40,813 nt of DNA from Comamonadaceae bacterium (lineage in GTDB: Bacteria > Pseudomonadota > Gammaproteobacteria > Burkholderiales > Burkholderiaceae_C), in the NCBI GenBank assembly GCA_947450675.1, contig CANFWI010000029.1, positions 1 through 40,813 on the forward strand, written 5' to 3'. This document shows, piece after piece, positions 16,874-24,411 of the stretch. Positions within the stretch are counted from its first letter, which is position 1; the number at the start of each line of letters is the position of its first letter. The position numbers and the translations under genes were made by a program. The notes under the pieces were generated by a model, which worked only from the letters and a program-made list of their open reading frames with translations, did not search any database and was not told the DNA's origin.

Positions 16874-18215
16874 ACCCTTGCAACTGTTGCCCTTGCATGC
16901 TGACGACCTGAATGGCGGCGACGATGCCACTGAAATTCAGGCAGAACGCAATAATTTGCTCCAACTGATTCAGCTGCGCTGGCTCGCTGTTGGCGGCCAG
17001 TTGGCAACCATTCTGGGTGCTCAGTTTGTGTTGGGTGCACAACTCCCCATGGCCGAAATGTTGTCGCTGGTCGCTGCGCTGAGTCTGTTCAATTTGGCCA
17101 GTTGGCTGCGTTGCCGAACGGCTGCGGGCGAAATCGCCAACGGCGAGTTGTTCACGGGCTTGCTGGTCGACGTGGCGCTGCTCAGTGCCTTGCTCTATTA
17201 CAGCGGCGGCATTGCCAACCCCTTTATATTTTTGTATTTGCTGCAGGTGGCGGTGGGCGCCGTGCTGCTCAAGCCGCGCTACATCTGGGCCATGGTGGTG
17301 TTGACCAGCGGCTGTTTTGTGCTGCTGACTCTGTGGCATCGGCCCTTGATCCTGCCAGAGCTCGTCGGCCCGACACTCTCGGTGCACTACATCGGCGGGC
17401 TGGTGGTTTGTTTTGCGCTGAATGCGGCGCTGCTGGTGATCTTCATCCACCGCATCGGCAGCAACCTGCGTCAACGCGACGCAAGGCTGGCTGATTTGCG
17501 CCAGCGTGCAGCTGAAGAAGAGCACATTGTCCGCATCGGCTTGCTGGCCTCGGGGGCGGCGCATGAGCTCGGCACGCCGCTGGCCACCTTGTCGGTGATT
17601 TTGGGCGATTGGTCGCACAGCCCAGCCTTGGCAAACGATCCCGTTTTGCGGGACGAAATCAAGATGATGCAGTTGCAACTCCAGCGCTGCAAGACCATCG
17701 TCAGCGGCATTTTGATGTCGGCGGGAGAGGCCCGCGGCGAGGCCACTGTGGCGACCACCTTGCATCTTTTTCTGGACCAGCTGGTCGGCGAATGGCGCAG
17801 CGCGCGCCCGATGCAAGTGCTTGACTACGAGCGCAGTGACTTGCTGGACCGACCCATTATTTCTGACGCGGCCCTCAAGCAGATGCTCGGCAATGTGCTG
17901 GACAACGGCATTGACGCGGCACCCTTGATGCCTTTGCAGCTGCGTGTGGAGTGCGCCGATGACTGGCTCACATTCAGTATCCGCGACGCCGGCCCGGGCT
18001 TTAGCCCTGACATGTTGGCCCATTTCGCCAAGCCCTACTATTCCACCAAGGGTCGGCCCGGCAGCGGGCTCGGACTTTTTTTATCGGTCAATGTCGCGCG
18101 CACCTTGGGCGGCAAAATCGAAGCCCGCAACATGGCCGGTGGTGGCGCCGAGGTGGTGATCAAACTGCCGCTGGCCGCGCTCACCCTGCGCGAAAGGAAA
18201 GAGCATGGACATTGA
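16866..18215 (+). CDS. regB: RegB/PrrB-type redox-sensing histidine kinase
   Basis: A 449-residue sensor kinase with about six N-terminal membrane helices (residues ~35-200) and a cytoplasmic kinase core. The RegB-family quinone-site heptapeptide GGxxNPF is present as GGIANPF (114-120). The H-box GAAHELGTPLATL holds phospho-acceptor H233. C275 in LQRCKTIV matches the redox-active cysteine of Rhodobacter RegB (H-to-C spacing 42 against 40). The N-box is LGNVLDNGIDAAP, followed by RDAGPGF and GSGLGLFLS. RegB autophosphorylates when respiratory flux is low and is inhibited by oxidised quinone. Start ATG 16866 lies inside the SURF1 3' end; the stop overlaps regA. Confidence 0.93.
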   Translation: MREPLQLLPLHADDLNGGDDATEIQAERNNLLQLIQLRWLAVGGQLATILGAQFVLGAQLPMAEMLSLVAALSLFNLASWLRCRTAAGEIANGELFTGLLVDVALLSALLYYSGGIANPFIFLYLLQVAVGAVLLKPRYIWAMVVLTSGCFVLLTLWHRPLILPELVGPTLSVHYIGGLVVCFALNAALLVIFIHRIGSNLRQRDARLADLRQRAAEEEHIVRIGLLASGAAHELGTPLATLSVILGDWSHSPALANDPVLRDEIKMMQLQLQRCKTIVSGILMSAGEARGEATVATTLHLFLDQLVGEWRSARPMQVLDYERSDLLDRPIISDAALKQMLGNVLDNGIDAAPLMPLQLRVECADDWLTFSIRDAGPGFSPDMLAHFAKPYYSTKGRPGSGLGLFLSVNVARTLGGKIEARNMAGGGAEVVIKLPLAALTLRERKEHGH

Positions 18216-18741
18216 TCGCCGGTTGCTGATTGTCGAAGACGACGATGCTTTTGCCATGACCTTGGGCCGCTCTTTTGAGCGGCGCGGTTACCAGGTTCAA
18301 CGCGCTGCGGGTCTGCTCGAGGTTCCAGCCCTGCTGCTGGCGCACCGTCCCCAATACGCAGTGGTCGATTTGAAGCTGGCCGCTGGCGCTTCCGGCCTGA
18401 GCTGCGTGCAACTCTTGCACGCGCACGATGCACAAATGTTGATTGTGGTGTTGACCGGCTACGCCAGCATCGCCACAGCGGTCGAGGCGATCAAGCTGGG
18501 CGCCCGGCATTACCTGGCCAAACCGGCCAACACCGACGACATCGAAGAAGCCTTCGCCCGCGCCCAAGGCAATGCCGCAGTGGGGCTGACGTCGCGCACC
18601 ACGTCGATCAAAACGCTGGAGTGGGAGCACATCCACGAAGCCATGGCGGCGGCCGATTTCAATATTTCCGAAGCCGCGCGCCGCTTGGGCATGCACCGCC
18701 GGACCTTGGCGCGAAAGTTGGAAAAGCAGCGCGTCAAATAA
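18205..18741 (+). CDS. regA: RegA/PrrA/ActR-type response regulator
   Basis: A 178-residue two-domain regulator, the normal RegA length. The receiver has the acidic pair in IVEDDD, phospho-acceptor D55 (AVVDLKL), and K106 (LAKPAN). The output is a short Fis-type helix-turn-helix, NISEAARRLGMHRRTLARKLEK (about 153-174), nearly the invariant RegA recognition helix. RegA homologues control oxidases, photosynthesis, nitrogen fixation or carbon fixation by redox state. It overlaps regB by 11 bp and closes the cyo-surf1-reg cluster. Autoregulation of the cluster is plausible, but RegA sites are too degenerate to call by eye. Confidence 0.94.
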   Translation: MDIDRRLLIVEDDDAFAMTLGRSFERRGYQVQRAAGLLEVPALLLAHRPQYAVVDLKLAAGASGLSCVQLLHAHDAQMLIVVLTGYASIATAVEAIKLGARHYLAKPANTDDIEEAFARAQGNAAVGLTSRTTSIKTLEWEHIHEAMAAADFNISEAARRLGMHRRTLARKLEKQRVK

Positions 18742-18812
18742 AAAGAAGTTCAGCCGTTCCGCTGGCCCCGCGGGCAGTGGCGCAGATTGATTTTTTGTGT
18801 CACGCTTGCCGC

Positions 18813-20090
18813 ATGCTCATCGCCACGTCCGCAAAGTTTTCACCGTCCCCGCAGTTGTTGCCAGGCGGCGTGGCTTTTTTCCCAGCGCTGATCACTGCGA
18901 TTGACAACGCGGCTGATTGGGTGCAACTCGAAACCTATATCTTTGACTTCCATGGCGCGGGTGCCGATGTTGCAGACGCCTTGATCCGCGCGGCCCAACG
19001 CGGTTTGACGGTGCAGGTGCTGGTCGACGGTATCGGCACTGCAACGCTGGCGTCTGAGTGGCAGAAAAAGCTCAAAACCGCGGGTGTGCAGTGGCAGGTT
19101 TATTTCCCGCTGACCGGCAACTGGCCCAGCCTGGGCTTGGTGCGGCCAGACCTTTGGCGGCGGCTCCACCGCAAACTGTGTGTGGTCGATCAAGGTCTGG
19201 TGTTTTGTGGTGGCATCAATGTCCTTGACGATTACTACGATCCAACGCATGGCGTTCTGGCCTCTCCGCGTTTTGACTTCACCGTGGCACTGCACGGGCC
19301 TGTGGCCGAAGCCGCCTCAGAGGCCATGGCCTTGCTGTGGTGGCGCGTGCAGGCGGGCTACAGCGCTCGACGCCACCACTTGGCGCAAGCTTGGGACGCA
19401 GTCAAGGCGGCGGGTGGTTACGGTGGTCGCATCAGTGCGGAGCATTTGGCGCGTCAGCGTGCCTTGGCGCTGTCGTCTCGGTTAGCCGTGGACAAAACTG
19501 CGCAGGCTTTACCGGTGGCCCGAGCCGCACTGTTGCTCCGCGACAATTTGCTGAACCGCAACATCATTGAGCGCGCTTACCGAAAGGCGATTGGCCAAGC
19601 GCGTCAAGACATCCTGATTGCCAATGCGTATTTTGTGCCGGGCGGCCGCTTGCGTCGTGCGCTGATCAAGGCGGCCAGGCGCGGCGTCAAGGTCACCTTG
19701 CTGCTACAGGGCAAGTATGAGTATTTCATGCAATACCACGCCACCCGTCCGGTCTATGGTGCGCTGCTTGATGCAGGGGTCGAAATCCACGAATACGAAG
19801 CCAGCTTTTTGCACGCCAAGGTGGCGGTGGTCGACGGCCGCTGGGCCACGGTCGGTTCCTCTAATCTTGACCCCTTGAGCCTGCTGTTGGCGCGTGAAGC
19901 CAATGTGGTGGTCAATGACCGCGTCTTTGCGCAAGCGTTACGAGTACGGCTGCTGGCTGCTATTGATGGTCATGGTCGGCGCGTAGAAGCCGCTGAATAC
20001 AACGGACGCCCATGGCGTCAGCGCCTGCTCGACCTCGCAGCGTATGCGTTGATGCGGCTGGCCTTGTTGTTGGCGGGACAGCGGTATTAA
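18813..20090 (+). CDS. clsB: cardiolipin synthase B-like phospholipase D family protein
   Basis: A 425-residue phospholipase D superfamily protein with two HKD motifs: HRKLCVVD (H119, K121, D126) and HAKVAVVD near residues 333-341, each followed by the usual G(G/S)xN segment (GGINVLDDYYD, GSSNLDP). There is no N-terminal transmembrane pair, which matches ClsB (YbhO, ~413 residues) rather than ClsA. ClsB makes cardiolipin from phosphatidylglycerol. The FDFHGAGADVADALIRAAQRG block and a hydrophobic C-terminus fit as well. Start ATG 18813 opens 71 bp after regA; an in-frame extension into regA is not family-like. Other phosphatidyl-transfer activities of the superfamily cannot be excluded. Confidence 0.88.
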   Translation: MLIATSAKFSPSPQLLPGGVAFFPALITAIDNAADWVQLETYIFDFHGAGADVADALIRAAQRGLTVQVLVDGIGTATLASEWQKKLKTAGVQWQVYFPLTGNWPSLGLVRPDLWRRLHRKLCVVDQGLVFCGGINVLDDYYDPTHGVLASPRFDFTVALHGPVAEAASEAMALLWWRVQAGYSARRHHLAQAWDAVKAAGGYGGRISAEHLARQRALALSSRLAVDKTAQALPVARAALLLRDNLLNRNIIERAYRKAIGQARQDILIANAYFVPGGRLRRALIKAARRGVKVTLLLQGKYEYFMQYHATRPVYGALLDAGVEIHEYEASFLHAKVAVVDGRWATVGSSNLDPLSLLLAREANVVVNDRVFAQALRVRLLAAIDGHGRRVEAAEYNGRPWRQRLLDLAAYALMRLALLLAGQRY

Positions 20091-20094
20091 GTAT

Positions 20095-20161
20095 TCAAGT
20101 TTTATTTTGCTACTGAATAAATAGCTTAAGAGTCAATGAAATAGCGGTCTTGGAGGCGATT
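20095..20161. repeat. AT-rich intergenic element resembling a Comamonadaceae dispersed repeat
   Basis: The 124-bp gap between clsB and folE holds a block with an imperfect dyad, GCTACT (20109-20114) / AATAGC (20120-20125), followed by a segment ending CTTGGAGGCGATT. This layout (GCTATT...AATAGC, then a CTTG...GAGGC half) resembles a ~60-bp intergenic repeat that I recall as dispersed in Rhodoferax, Acidovorax and relatives. Only one, apparently degenerate, copy is in the window, so the family assignment rests on memory. Confidence 0.35.
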
Positions 20162-20214
20162 AATTTACATGGCAATAGTCTGAATAGGTTTTTTCAGGAC
20201 TGTTACCATTCTGC

Positions 20215-20958
20215 ATGCTTATGAAATCAACCACGCCCACAGCGCCCGGATCGGCGTCCGACGCCGAAGATCAGGGCACCCCGATGTCGGTCAAGATCAG
20301 AGAGCGTATTGCCCATGCCCGCAAGCGCTTCAACGCCAACGACAACATTGCCGACTTCATCGAACCCGGTGACTTGGAAAAATTGTTGGATGAAGTTGAA
20401 GGCAAGATGCAAGGCGTCCTTGACAGCTTGGTCATTGACACAGAGAACGACCACAACACCAACAACACCGCCCGGCGCGTTGCCAAGATGTACCTCAATG
20501 AGGTCTTCAAGGGGCGCTACGTGCACGCCCCGACCATCACGGATTTCCCCAACGCGGAGCACCTGAATGAGCTCATGATCGTCGGGCCCATCACCGTGCG
20601 CAGTGCTTGTTCGCATCATTTTTGCCCCATCGTGGGTCAGGTCTGGATCGGTGTCTTGCCGAATGAGCACACCAACGTGATCGGCCTGTCCAAGTACGCG
20701 CGCTTGGCCGAGTGGGTCATGGGCCGGCCCCAGATTCAGGAAGAAGCTGTGGTCCAGTTGGCCGACTTGATCCAGGAAAAAACACAACCTGACGGTCTCG
20801 CCATCGTCATGGAAGCCTCTCACTTCTGCATGGGTTGGCGCGGGGTCAAAGACCTCGACAGCAAGATGATCAACTCGGTGATGCGCGGCGTCTTTTTGAA
20901 AGACCCTAACCTGCGCCGTGAATTTCTCTCGCTCATTCCGAAGAAGTCGAACGGTTGA
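20215..20958 (+). CDS. folE: GTP cyclohydrolase I
   Basis: A 247-residue FolE, which converts GTP to dihydroneopterin triphosphate, the first step of folate (tetrahydropterin) synthesis. Zinc/active-site motifs are clear: SACSHHFCPI, with the zinc Cys and His, and MEASHFCMGWRGV, with the second zinc Cys. NTARRVAKMYLNEVFKGRY and IGLSKYARLAEW are also typical. The N-terminus is longer than in E. coli FolE (222), with a polar stretch before MSVKIRERI; starts at 20215, 20221 and 20284 are all possible, and 20215 is given as the longest. The product is the substrate of NudB, encoded at 9989. Confidence 0.95.
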   Translation: MLMKSTTPTAPGSASDAEDQGTPMSVKIRERIAHARKRFNANDNIADFIEPGDLEKLLDEVEGKMQGVLDSLVIDTENDHNTNNTARRVAKMYLNEVFKGRYVHAPTITDFPNAEHLNELMIVGPITVRSACSHHFCPIVGQVWIGVLPNEHTNVIGLSKYARLAEWVMGRPQIQEEAVVQLADLIQEKTQPDGLAIVMEASHFCMGWRGVKDLDSKMINSVMRGVFLKDPNLRREFLSLIPKKSNG

Positions 20959-21049
20959 ACCGGTCAATTTTTTCTAGAGTCTGCCTCCCCCGTTTTTTTA
21001 CCTGACTTTTTGCACTAGCGCGAGACCATCGCCTGAAGGATTTTTCATC

Positions 21050-21475
21050 ATGTTGGTACGTCTTCTTTACGCCAGTCGCGCGGTTGATTCCCAGAATTCC
21101 GAAGCCACAGAAACCATTCTGGCCAAGTCTCGCAGCCACAACCCGGCGTGCGGTATCACCGGTATTCTTTGCTACGGTGGTGGCATCTTTTTGCAGGCCT
21201 TAGAAGGCGGGCGTCCGGCGGTTAATGATCTCTACAAACACATTCTCAGTGATCCTCGCCACAAAGACGTCATGCTGCTGAGCTACGAAGAAATCAGCGA
21301 GCGCAAGTTTGGTGGCTGGACCATGGGGCTGGTCAATACGGCCAAGCTCAACGCCTCCATCTTGCTCAAATACTCTGAGCTGCCGGAACTCGATCCTTAT
21401 CGGATGAGTGGCGACATCTGCATGGCTTTGCTGCAGGAACTGATGGCAACAGCGTCGATCGTCGGTCGTTCCTGA
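21050..21475 (+). CDS. single-domain BLUF blue-light photoreceptor
   Basis: A 141-residue protein that is almost entirely one BLUF domain, which binds FAD and senses blue light. The key residues are in place: Y7 (LLYASRA), N31 (HNPACGITGIL), Q49 (FLQALEG), and W90/M92 (FGGWTMG). About 45 C-terminal residues form the capping helices. No enzymatic output such as EAL or cyclase is attached, so it would signal by protein contact, as PixD or BlrB do. The ATG has a good ribosome site, GAAGGA at 21035-21040. It is 91 bp after folE, and DUF429 follows after 10 bp, so cotranscription with DUF429 is likely. Confidence 0.92.
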   Translation: MLVRLLYASRAVDSQNSEATETILAKSRSHNPACGITGILCYGGGIFLQALEGGRPAVNDLYKHILSDPRHKDVMLLSYEEISERKFGGWTMGLVNTAKLNASILLKYSELPELDPYRMSGDICMALLQELMATASIVGRS

Positions 21476-21485
21476 CCGCTTAGAC

Positions 21486-22352
21486 ATGCTTCTTGCCGGT
21501 TGCGATTTTTCCAGCAGCCCCAGCCGTCGCAAACCGATCGTCTTTGCCACGGGTCATCTGCAGCGCGGTCGGGTTCAACTGATCGAACTGGAGCGGGTTG
21601 AGACCCTGGACGATTTTTCGACTTGGTTGACACAAGACCGGGCCTGGCTTGGCGCTTTTGATTTGCCCTTTGGCCTGCCGCGTGAACTGGTCACCACGCT
21701 GGGTTGGCCCGAGCAGTGGTTGGCCTGCATGCAGCATTACGCCACGCTCACGCGGCCCGAGATTCGCAGCGCCTTTGCGGCCTTTTGCAATGCCCGGCCC
21801 GTGGGTCAAAAATTCGCCCACCGCAGCACCGACATCCCGGCGGGTTCCAGCAGTTCGATGAAGTGGGTCAACCCGCCCGTTGCCTACATGTTGCATGCCG
21901 GCGTGCCTCGTTTGATCGCTGCCGGTGTGCAACTTCTGGGGCTTGGCACACCGACTGATGAGGTGATGGTATCGCCGCGTATGGCCTTGGAAGGCTATCC
22001 CGGTTTGTTGGCGCGAGAGTTACTTCAACAGGCCGGCCCGGCGGCTGGTTTGGGCGCCAAAAGCCGCAGCTACAAGAACGACGCCAAGGCTTTGCAAACG
22101 CCAGAGCGACTGATCGCGCGCAAAGACATGCTCACAGCGCTGGAACATGGCCAGACGCGGCTGGGCCTGCGACTCAAGCTGACGCATGCTCAGCGCGACA
22201 GACTGGTCGACGACGCCACGGGTGATTCGCTGGATGCCGTGTTGTGCCTGATGCAAGCCGCTTGGGCGCAGCAGCAGCACGAAGCCGGCAAGCCTCGCTA
22301 TGGTCTGCCAGAAGCGGTCGATCCGCTCGAAGGCTGGATCATCACGGCCTGA
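21486..22352 (+). CDS. DUF429 family protein
   Basis: A 288-residue DUF429 protein, a family with a predicted RNase H-like fold. The opening LLAGCDFSSSPSRRKPIVFATG carries the first acidic residue (D7) expected of that fold, and VDDATGDSLDAVLCLMQAAWA near the C-terminus carries the last acidic cluster. The middle contains PFGLPRELV and SSSMKWVNPPVAYMLHAGVPRL. No enzymatic activity is established for the family. It lies 10 bp downstream of the BLUF gene on the same strand and 27 bp before the nuclease gene. A physiological link to light sensing is only suggested by this spacing. Confidence 0.8.
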   Translation: MLLAGCDFSSSPSRRKPIVFATGHLQRGRVQLIELERVETLDDFSTWLTQDRAWLGAFDLPFGLPRELVTTLGWPEQWLACMQHYATLTRPEIRSAFAAFCNARPVGQKFAHRSTDIPAGSSSSMKWVNPPVAYMLHAGVPRLIAAGVQLLGLGTPTDEVMVSPRMALEGYPGLLARELLQQAGPAAGLGAKSRSYKNDAKALQTPERLIARKDMLTALEHGQTRLGLRLKLTHAQRDRLVDDATGDSLDAVLCLMQAAWAQQQHEAGKPRYGLPEAVDPLEGWIITA

Positions 22353-22379
22353 GTCGGACATGCCGCCCAAGGACACTCG

Positions 22380-22889
22380 ATGAGACGGCGAATGTGGGCG
22401 GGCTGGGTGTGTCTGGTGCTGGCGCTGCCAGCGCAGTCTCAACCAGAAACGGTGCAATCGACCTGGGTCGGCGTGGTGACGTATGTGGTTGATGGCGATA
22501 CCGTGCACGTGCGCCCATCGAACGGTGGTGCCGTGCACAAAATCCGGATCAGCGGCATGGATGCGCCTGAAATCTGTCAAACCGGTGGTGTGGCGGCTCG
22601 GCAAGCCTTGCAAGCGCGTGTGCTCAAACGTTCAGTCACTGTCCGCATGCAGGGTGTTGATGACTATGGCCGTGATCTGGCGACTCTCTATTTGAGCCAA
22701 GAAGACGTGGGTCAGTGGATGGTGCAACGGGGCCATGCCTGGTCATACCGCTACTTGCGAGATCCCGGCCCGTATGTGCAGGATGAAGCGCACGCCAAGT
22801 TGCTAGGCCGCGGGCTCTTTGCTGAAATGACCCAGGAGTACCCGCGCGATTTCAGACGCCGACATGGGCATTGCCTGTCAAGGCCGTGA
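22380..22889 (+). CDS. secreted thermonuclease-like (SNase) protein
   Basis: A 169-residue protein with an N-terminal signal peptide (RRRMWAGWVCLVLALPAQS, cleavage near AQS-QP) followed by a staphylococcal nuclease domain. Catalytic features are VVDGDTVHV, the Arg/Asp/Glu set in IRISGMDAPEI, and the second Arg in DDYGRDLATLYL. These correspond to R35, D40, E43 and R87 of SNase. It is predicted to cut DNA and RNA with Ca2+ in the periplasm or outside the cell. The start is ATG 22380 after AAGGA. It converges with the 157-residue membrane protein gene, 81 bp between stops; that gap holds the imperfectly spaced dyad TAGAGA (22928-22933) / TCTCTA (22946-22951). Confidence 0.88.
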   Translation: MRRRMWAGWVCLVLALPAQSQPETVQSTWVGVVTYVVDGDTVHVRPSNGGAVHKIRISGMDAPEICQTGGVAARQALQARVLKRSVTVRMQGVDDYGRDLATLYLSQEDVGQWMVQRGHAWSYRYLRDPGPYVQDEAHAKLLGRGLFAEMTQEYPRDFRRRHGHCLSRP

Positions 22890-22970
22890 AGACGGGAATG
22901 GCTGGAGCTTGCCTAGTGACAGCCCCCTAGAGAAAAAAGGCTTGCTCTCTAACGGGTTGACGGTCACGCG

Positions 22971-23444
22971 TTAACGGTCGGGCGGCTCCGCCGGTGGGGA
23001 CGACAAAAAAGAAGCGATCAGGCTGGACATCTGAGTTGAGCGAAGGGCTGCAACCAAGACGCCCGTGACTGAAATAAGCCGCCATGGTTTGGCGATGACC
23101 ACCACGGCGCCTACGGCCGCTGCCATGCCCATCAGTTTCAATGGATGGGCTTGTGCATATTTCTCAACCATCGGCTGCACCACTTCTACCGCCAAACAGG
23201 CAGGGTGCGAACGCCACCATGCTGATGTGGATCGCCGCACTGAGCGCCAGAGCCCATTCAACCCTGATGTATGAGTCTGATTCGAGCGCGATGCGCGAGC
23301 AGAGGATTCATGCTCACCCTCGTTGGGCCGCGATGGCGAAGCATCTGCTGTGTCGTCATGGCTGTGCTCAAGGTGATCCCGATGCATGCTCTGCACGATC
23401 GCGCGCCTGCTGGCTGCCAGACGTTGCTGCGGCGTCAGGTTCAT
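22971..23444 (-). CDS. hypothetical membrane-associated protein, YqjK-like layout
   Basis: A 157-residue protein I do not recognise from a named family. It begins with a short basic helix (MNLTPQQRLAASRRAIVQ), then a ~50-residue polar, His/Asp/Ser-rich linker, a Trp/Arg-rich segment (LWRSVRRSTSAWWRSHPACLAVE), and a hydrophobic stretch around residues 102-120 (KLMGMAAAVGAVVVIAK) followed by WRLISVTGVLVAALRS. The arrangement LxxSRR then hydrophobic helix then PWRLxS resembles E. coli YqjK (99 residues) with a longer linker. Its start overlaps the holin-like gene stop by 4 bases (ATGA), as expected in a yqjDEK-like operon. The gene is real by coupling; the homology is inference. Confidence 0.7.
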   Translation of the reverse strand: MNLTPQQRLAASRRAIVQSMHRDHLEHSHDDTADASPSRPNEGEHESSARASRSNQTHTSGLNGLWRSVRRSTSAWWRSHPACLAVEVVQPMVEKYAQAHPLKLMGMAAAVGAVVVIAKPWRLISVTGVLVAALRSTQMSSLIASFLSSPPAEPPDR

Positions 23445-23806
23445 TCTGCGGCCTCACGCAGAGCGCGCAAGTCACTGTCCATTTGCGCTTTGACTTCTGA
23501 GAAACGGTCGTTGTTGATAGGGGTTCTGGCTCTTAAAAAAGCCAGCAAGGTCGCAAGCAACACTGTGCCCGGAACCGCCACCAACACCCAATGGAATTGA
23601 TTCAGAACGCCCAGCATAAGCGCGATGCCAGAAAAAATAACAAACACCAAGGCTCCCACCGCGACAAGCACCCAAGCCAACCCGCGTTGAAGCCAGTCCG
23701 CCGCCAGCCCCGAACTCTCTTGACTGATCAGTTCGACATATGCGGCGACGTGATCAGCGATGAGGTCGGGCCGTTTGATCAGGGTCGCGAAAAGTGGGTG
23801 GAGCAT
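23441..23806 (-). CDS. phage holin-like / YqjE family membrane protein
   Basis: A 121-residue protein with an amphipathic N-terminus (LISQESSGLAADWLQRG) and two adjacent transmembrane helices (about residues 44-67, WVLVAVGALVFVIFSGIALMLG, and 72-92, FHWVLVAVPGTVLLATLLAFL). A short charged helix (FSEVKAQMDSDLRALREAAE) ends it. This is the layout of the Holin-X/YqjE (DUF1469) group, which despite its name is usually chromosomal and not phage. E. coli yqjE lies beside yqjD, as here. The gene lies 35 bp after the DUF883 gene and overlaps the next by 4 bases. Function is unknown. Confidence 0.8.
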   Translation of the reverse strand: MLHPLFATLIKRPDLIADHVAAYVELISQESSGLAADWLQRGLAWVLVAVGALVFVIFSGIALMLGVLNQFHWVLVAVPGTVLLATLLAFLRARTPINNDRFSEVKAQMDSDLRALREAAE

Positions 23807-23841
23807 AAACAGCGTGTGGCGAGCAGAAGGAAGTTAGGCGA

Positions 23842-24225
23842 TCAATCGCGTTTGTGATTGCTGCGCACGGCAGTCACCAGCAGCGCGACAGCGGCGCCCA
23901 CAGCCGCTGCAATCAGCACCGAACGCACGGGTTGCTCGCTGACGTATTTGGTCGTGACGTCGCTGTAGCGGGCCAAGGATTCTTGGGCTTTGTGCTTGGC
24001 TTCAGCGGCCAAGTCCATGCTTTGGCGGGCCAGTTTTTGGGCGCTGTCAGCCAGTTTGTCGACCATCGGGTCGACGCTTCCGCGCAATTCACGGATTTTG
24101 CTTTCGGCCTGATCAAGCGCTTCTTTGGCGTAGCTGCGTGTGAGCTCTGTGGCATGAACTGTTGCCTGCAGGGCTTCGCTTGGGGTGTTGTGCGCAGCTT
24201 GTGTTGCAGAATTGTTGGCGGTCAT
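23842..24225 (-). CDS. DUF883 family (YqjD/ElaB) membrane-anchored protein
   Basis: A 127-residue protein with a long amphipathic helical region (residues ~25-95, ALDQAESKIRELRGSVDPMVDKLADSAQKLA and onward) and one C-terminal transmembrane helix (SVLIAAAVGAAVALLVTAV) ending in RSNHKRD. YQR-type helix, the EQPVRS turn before the anchor and the length all fit DUF883. E. coli YqjD and ElaB are tail-anchored inner-membrane proteins that bind ribosomes in stationary phase. The start at 24225 follows AAGGA. First gene of a minus-strand trio with the YqjE-like and YqjK-like genes; its 186-bp upstream gap separates it from the histidine kinase and should hold the promoter. Confidence 0.88.
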   Translation of the reverse strand: MTANNSATQAAHNTPSEALQATVHATELTRSYAKEALDQAESKIRELRGSVDPMVDKLADSAQKLARQSMDLAAEAKHKAQESLARYSDVTTKYVSEQPVRSVLIAAAVGAAVALLVTAVRSNHKRD

Positions 24226-24411
24226 GACGGATCCTTTGAATGAGGTGACGAAGCAAAGCGGCTTCAGCGTAAGTGTCGAGAAGGTTTTTTCTTTCGACGT
24301 CTGACTTCCAGTTTAGAGAGCTCTTGTGTTGAGCTTCATCGGCTAGCCACGGGTCGCTTTGTCAGTGCATTCGTCAATGGCCTGTAGGACATGGGCTTGT
24401 TGACGCTGGTC

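Noticed and set aside
18742-18812. GC-rich inverted segment and T-run after regA as a terminator
   Set aside because: The stem is short and interrupted, and the T-run lies more than ten bases beyond it.
20968-20973. T-run after folE as a terminator
   Set aside because: The only preceding stem is three base pairs, too weak to call.
23441-23806. Holin-like protein as a sign of prophage
   Set aside because: It is a YqjE/Holin-X type protein within a DUF883 operon; no phage genes, integrase or attachment sites are nearby.
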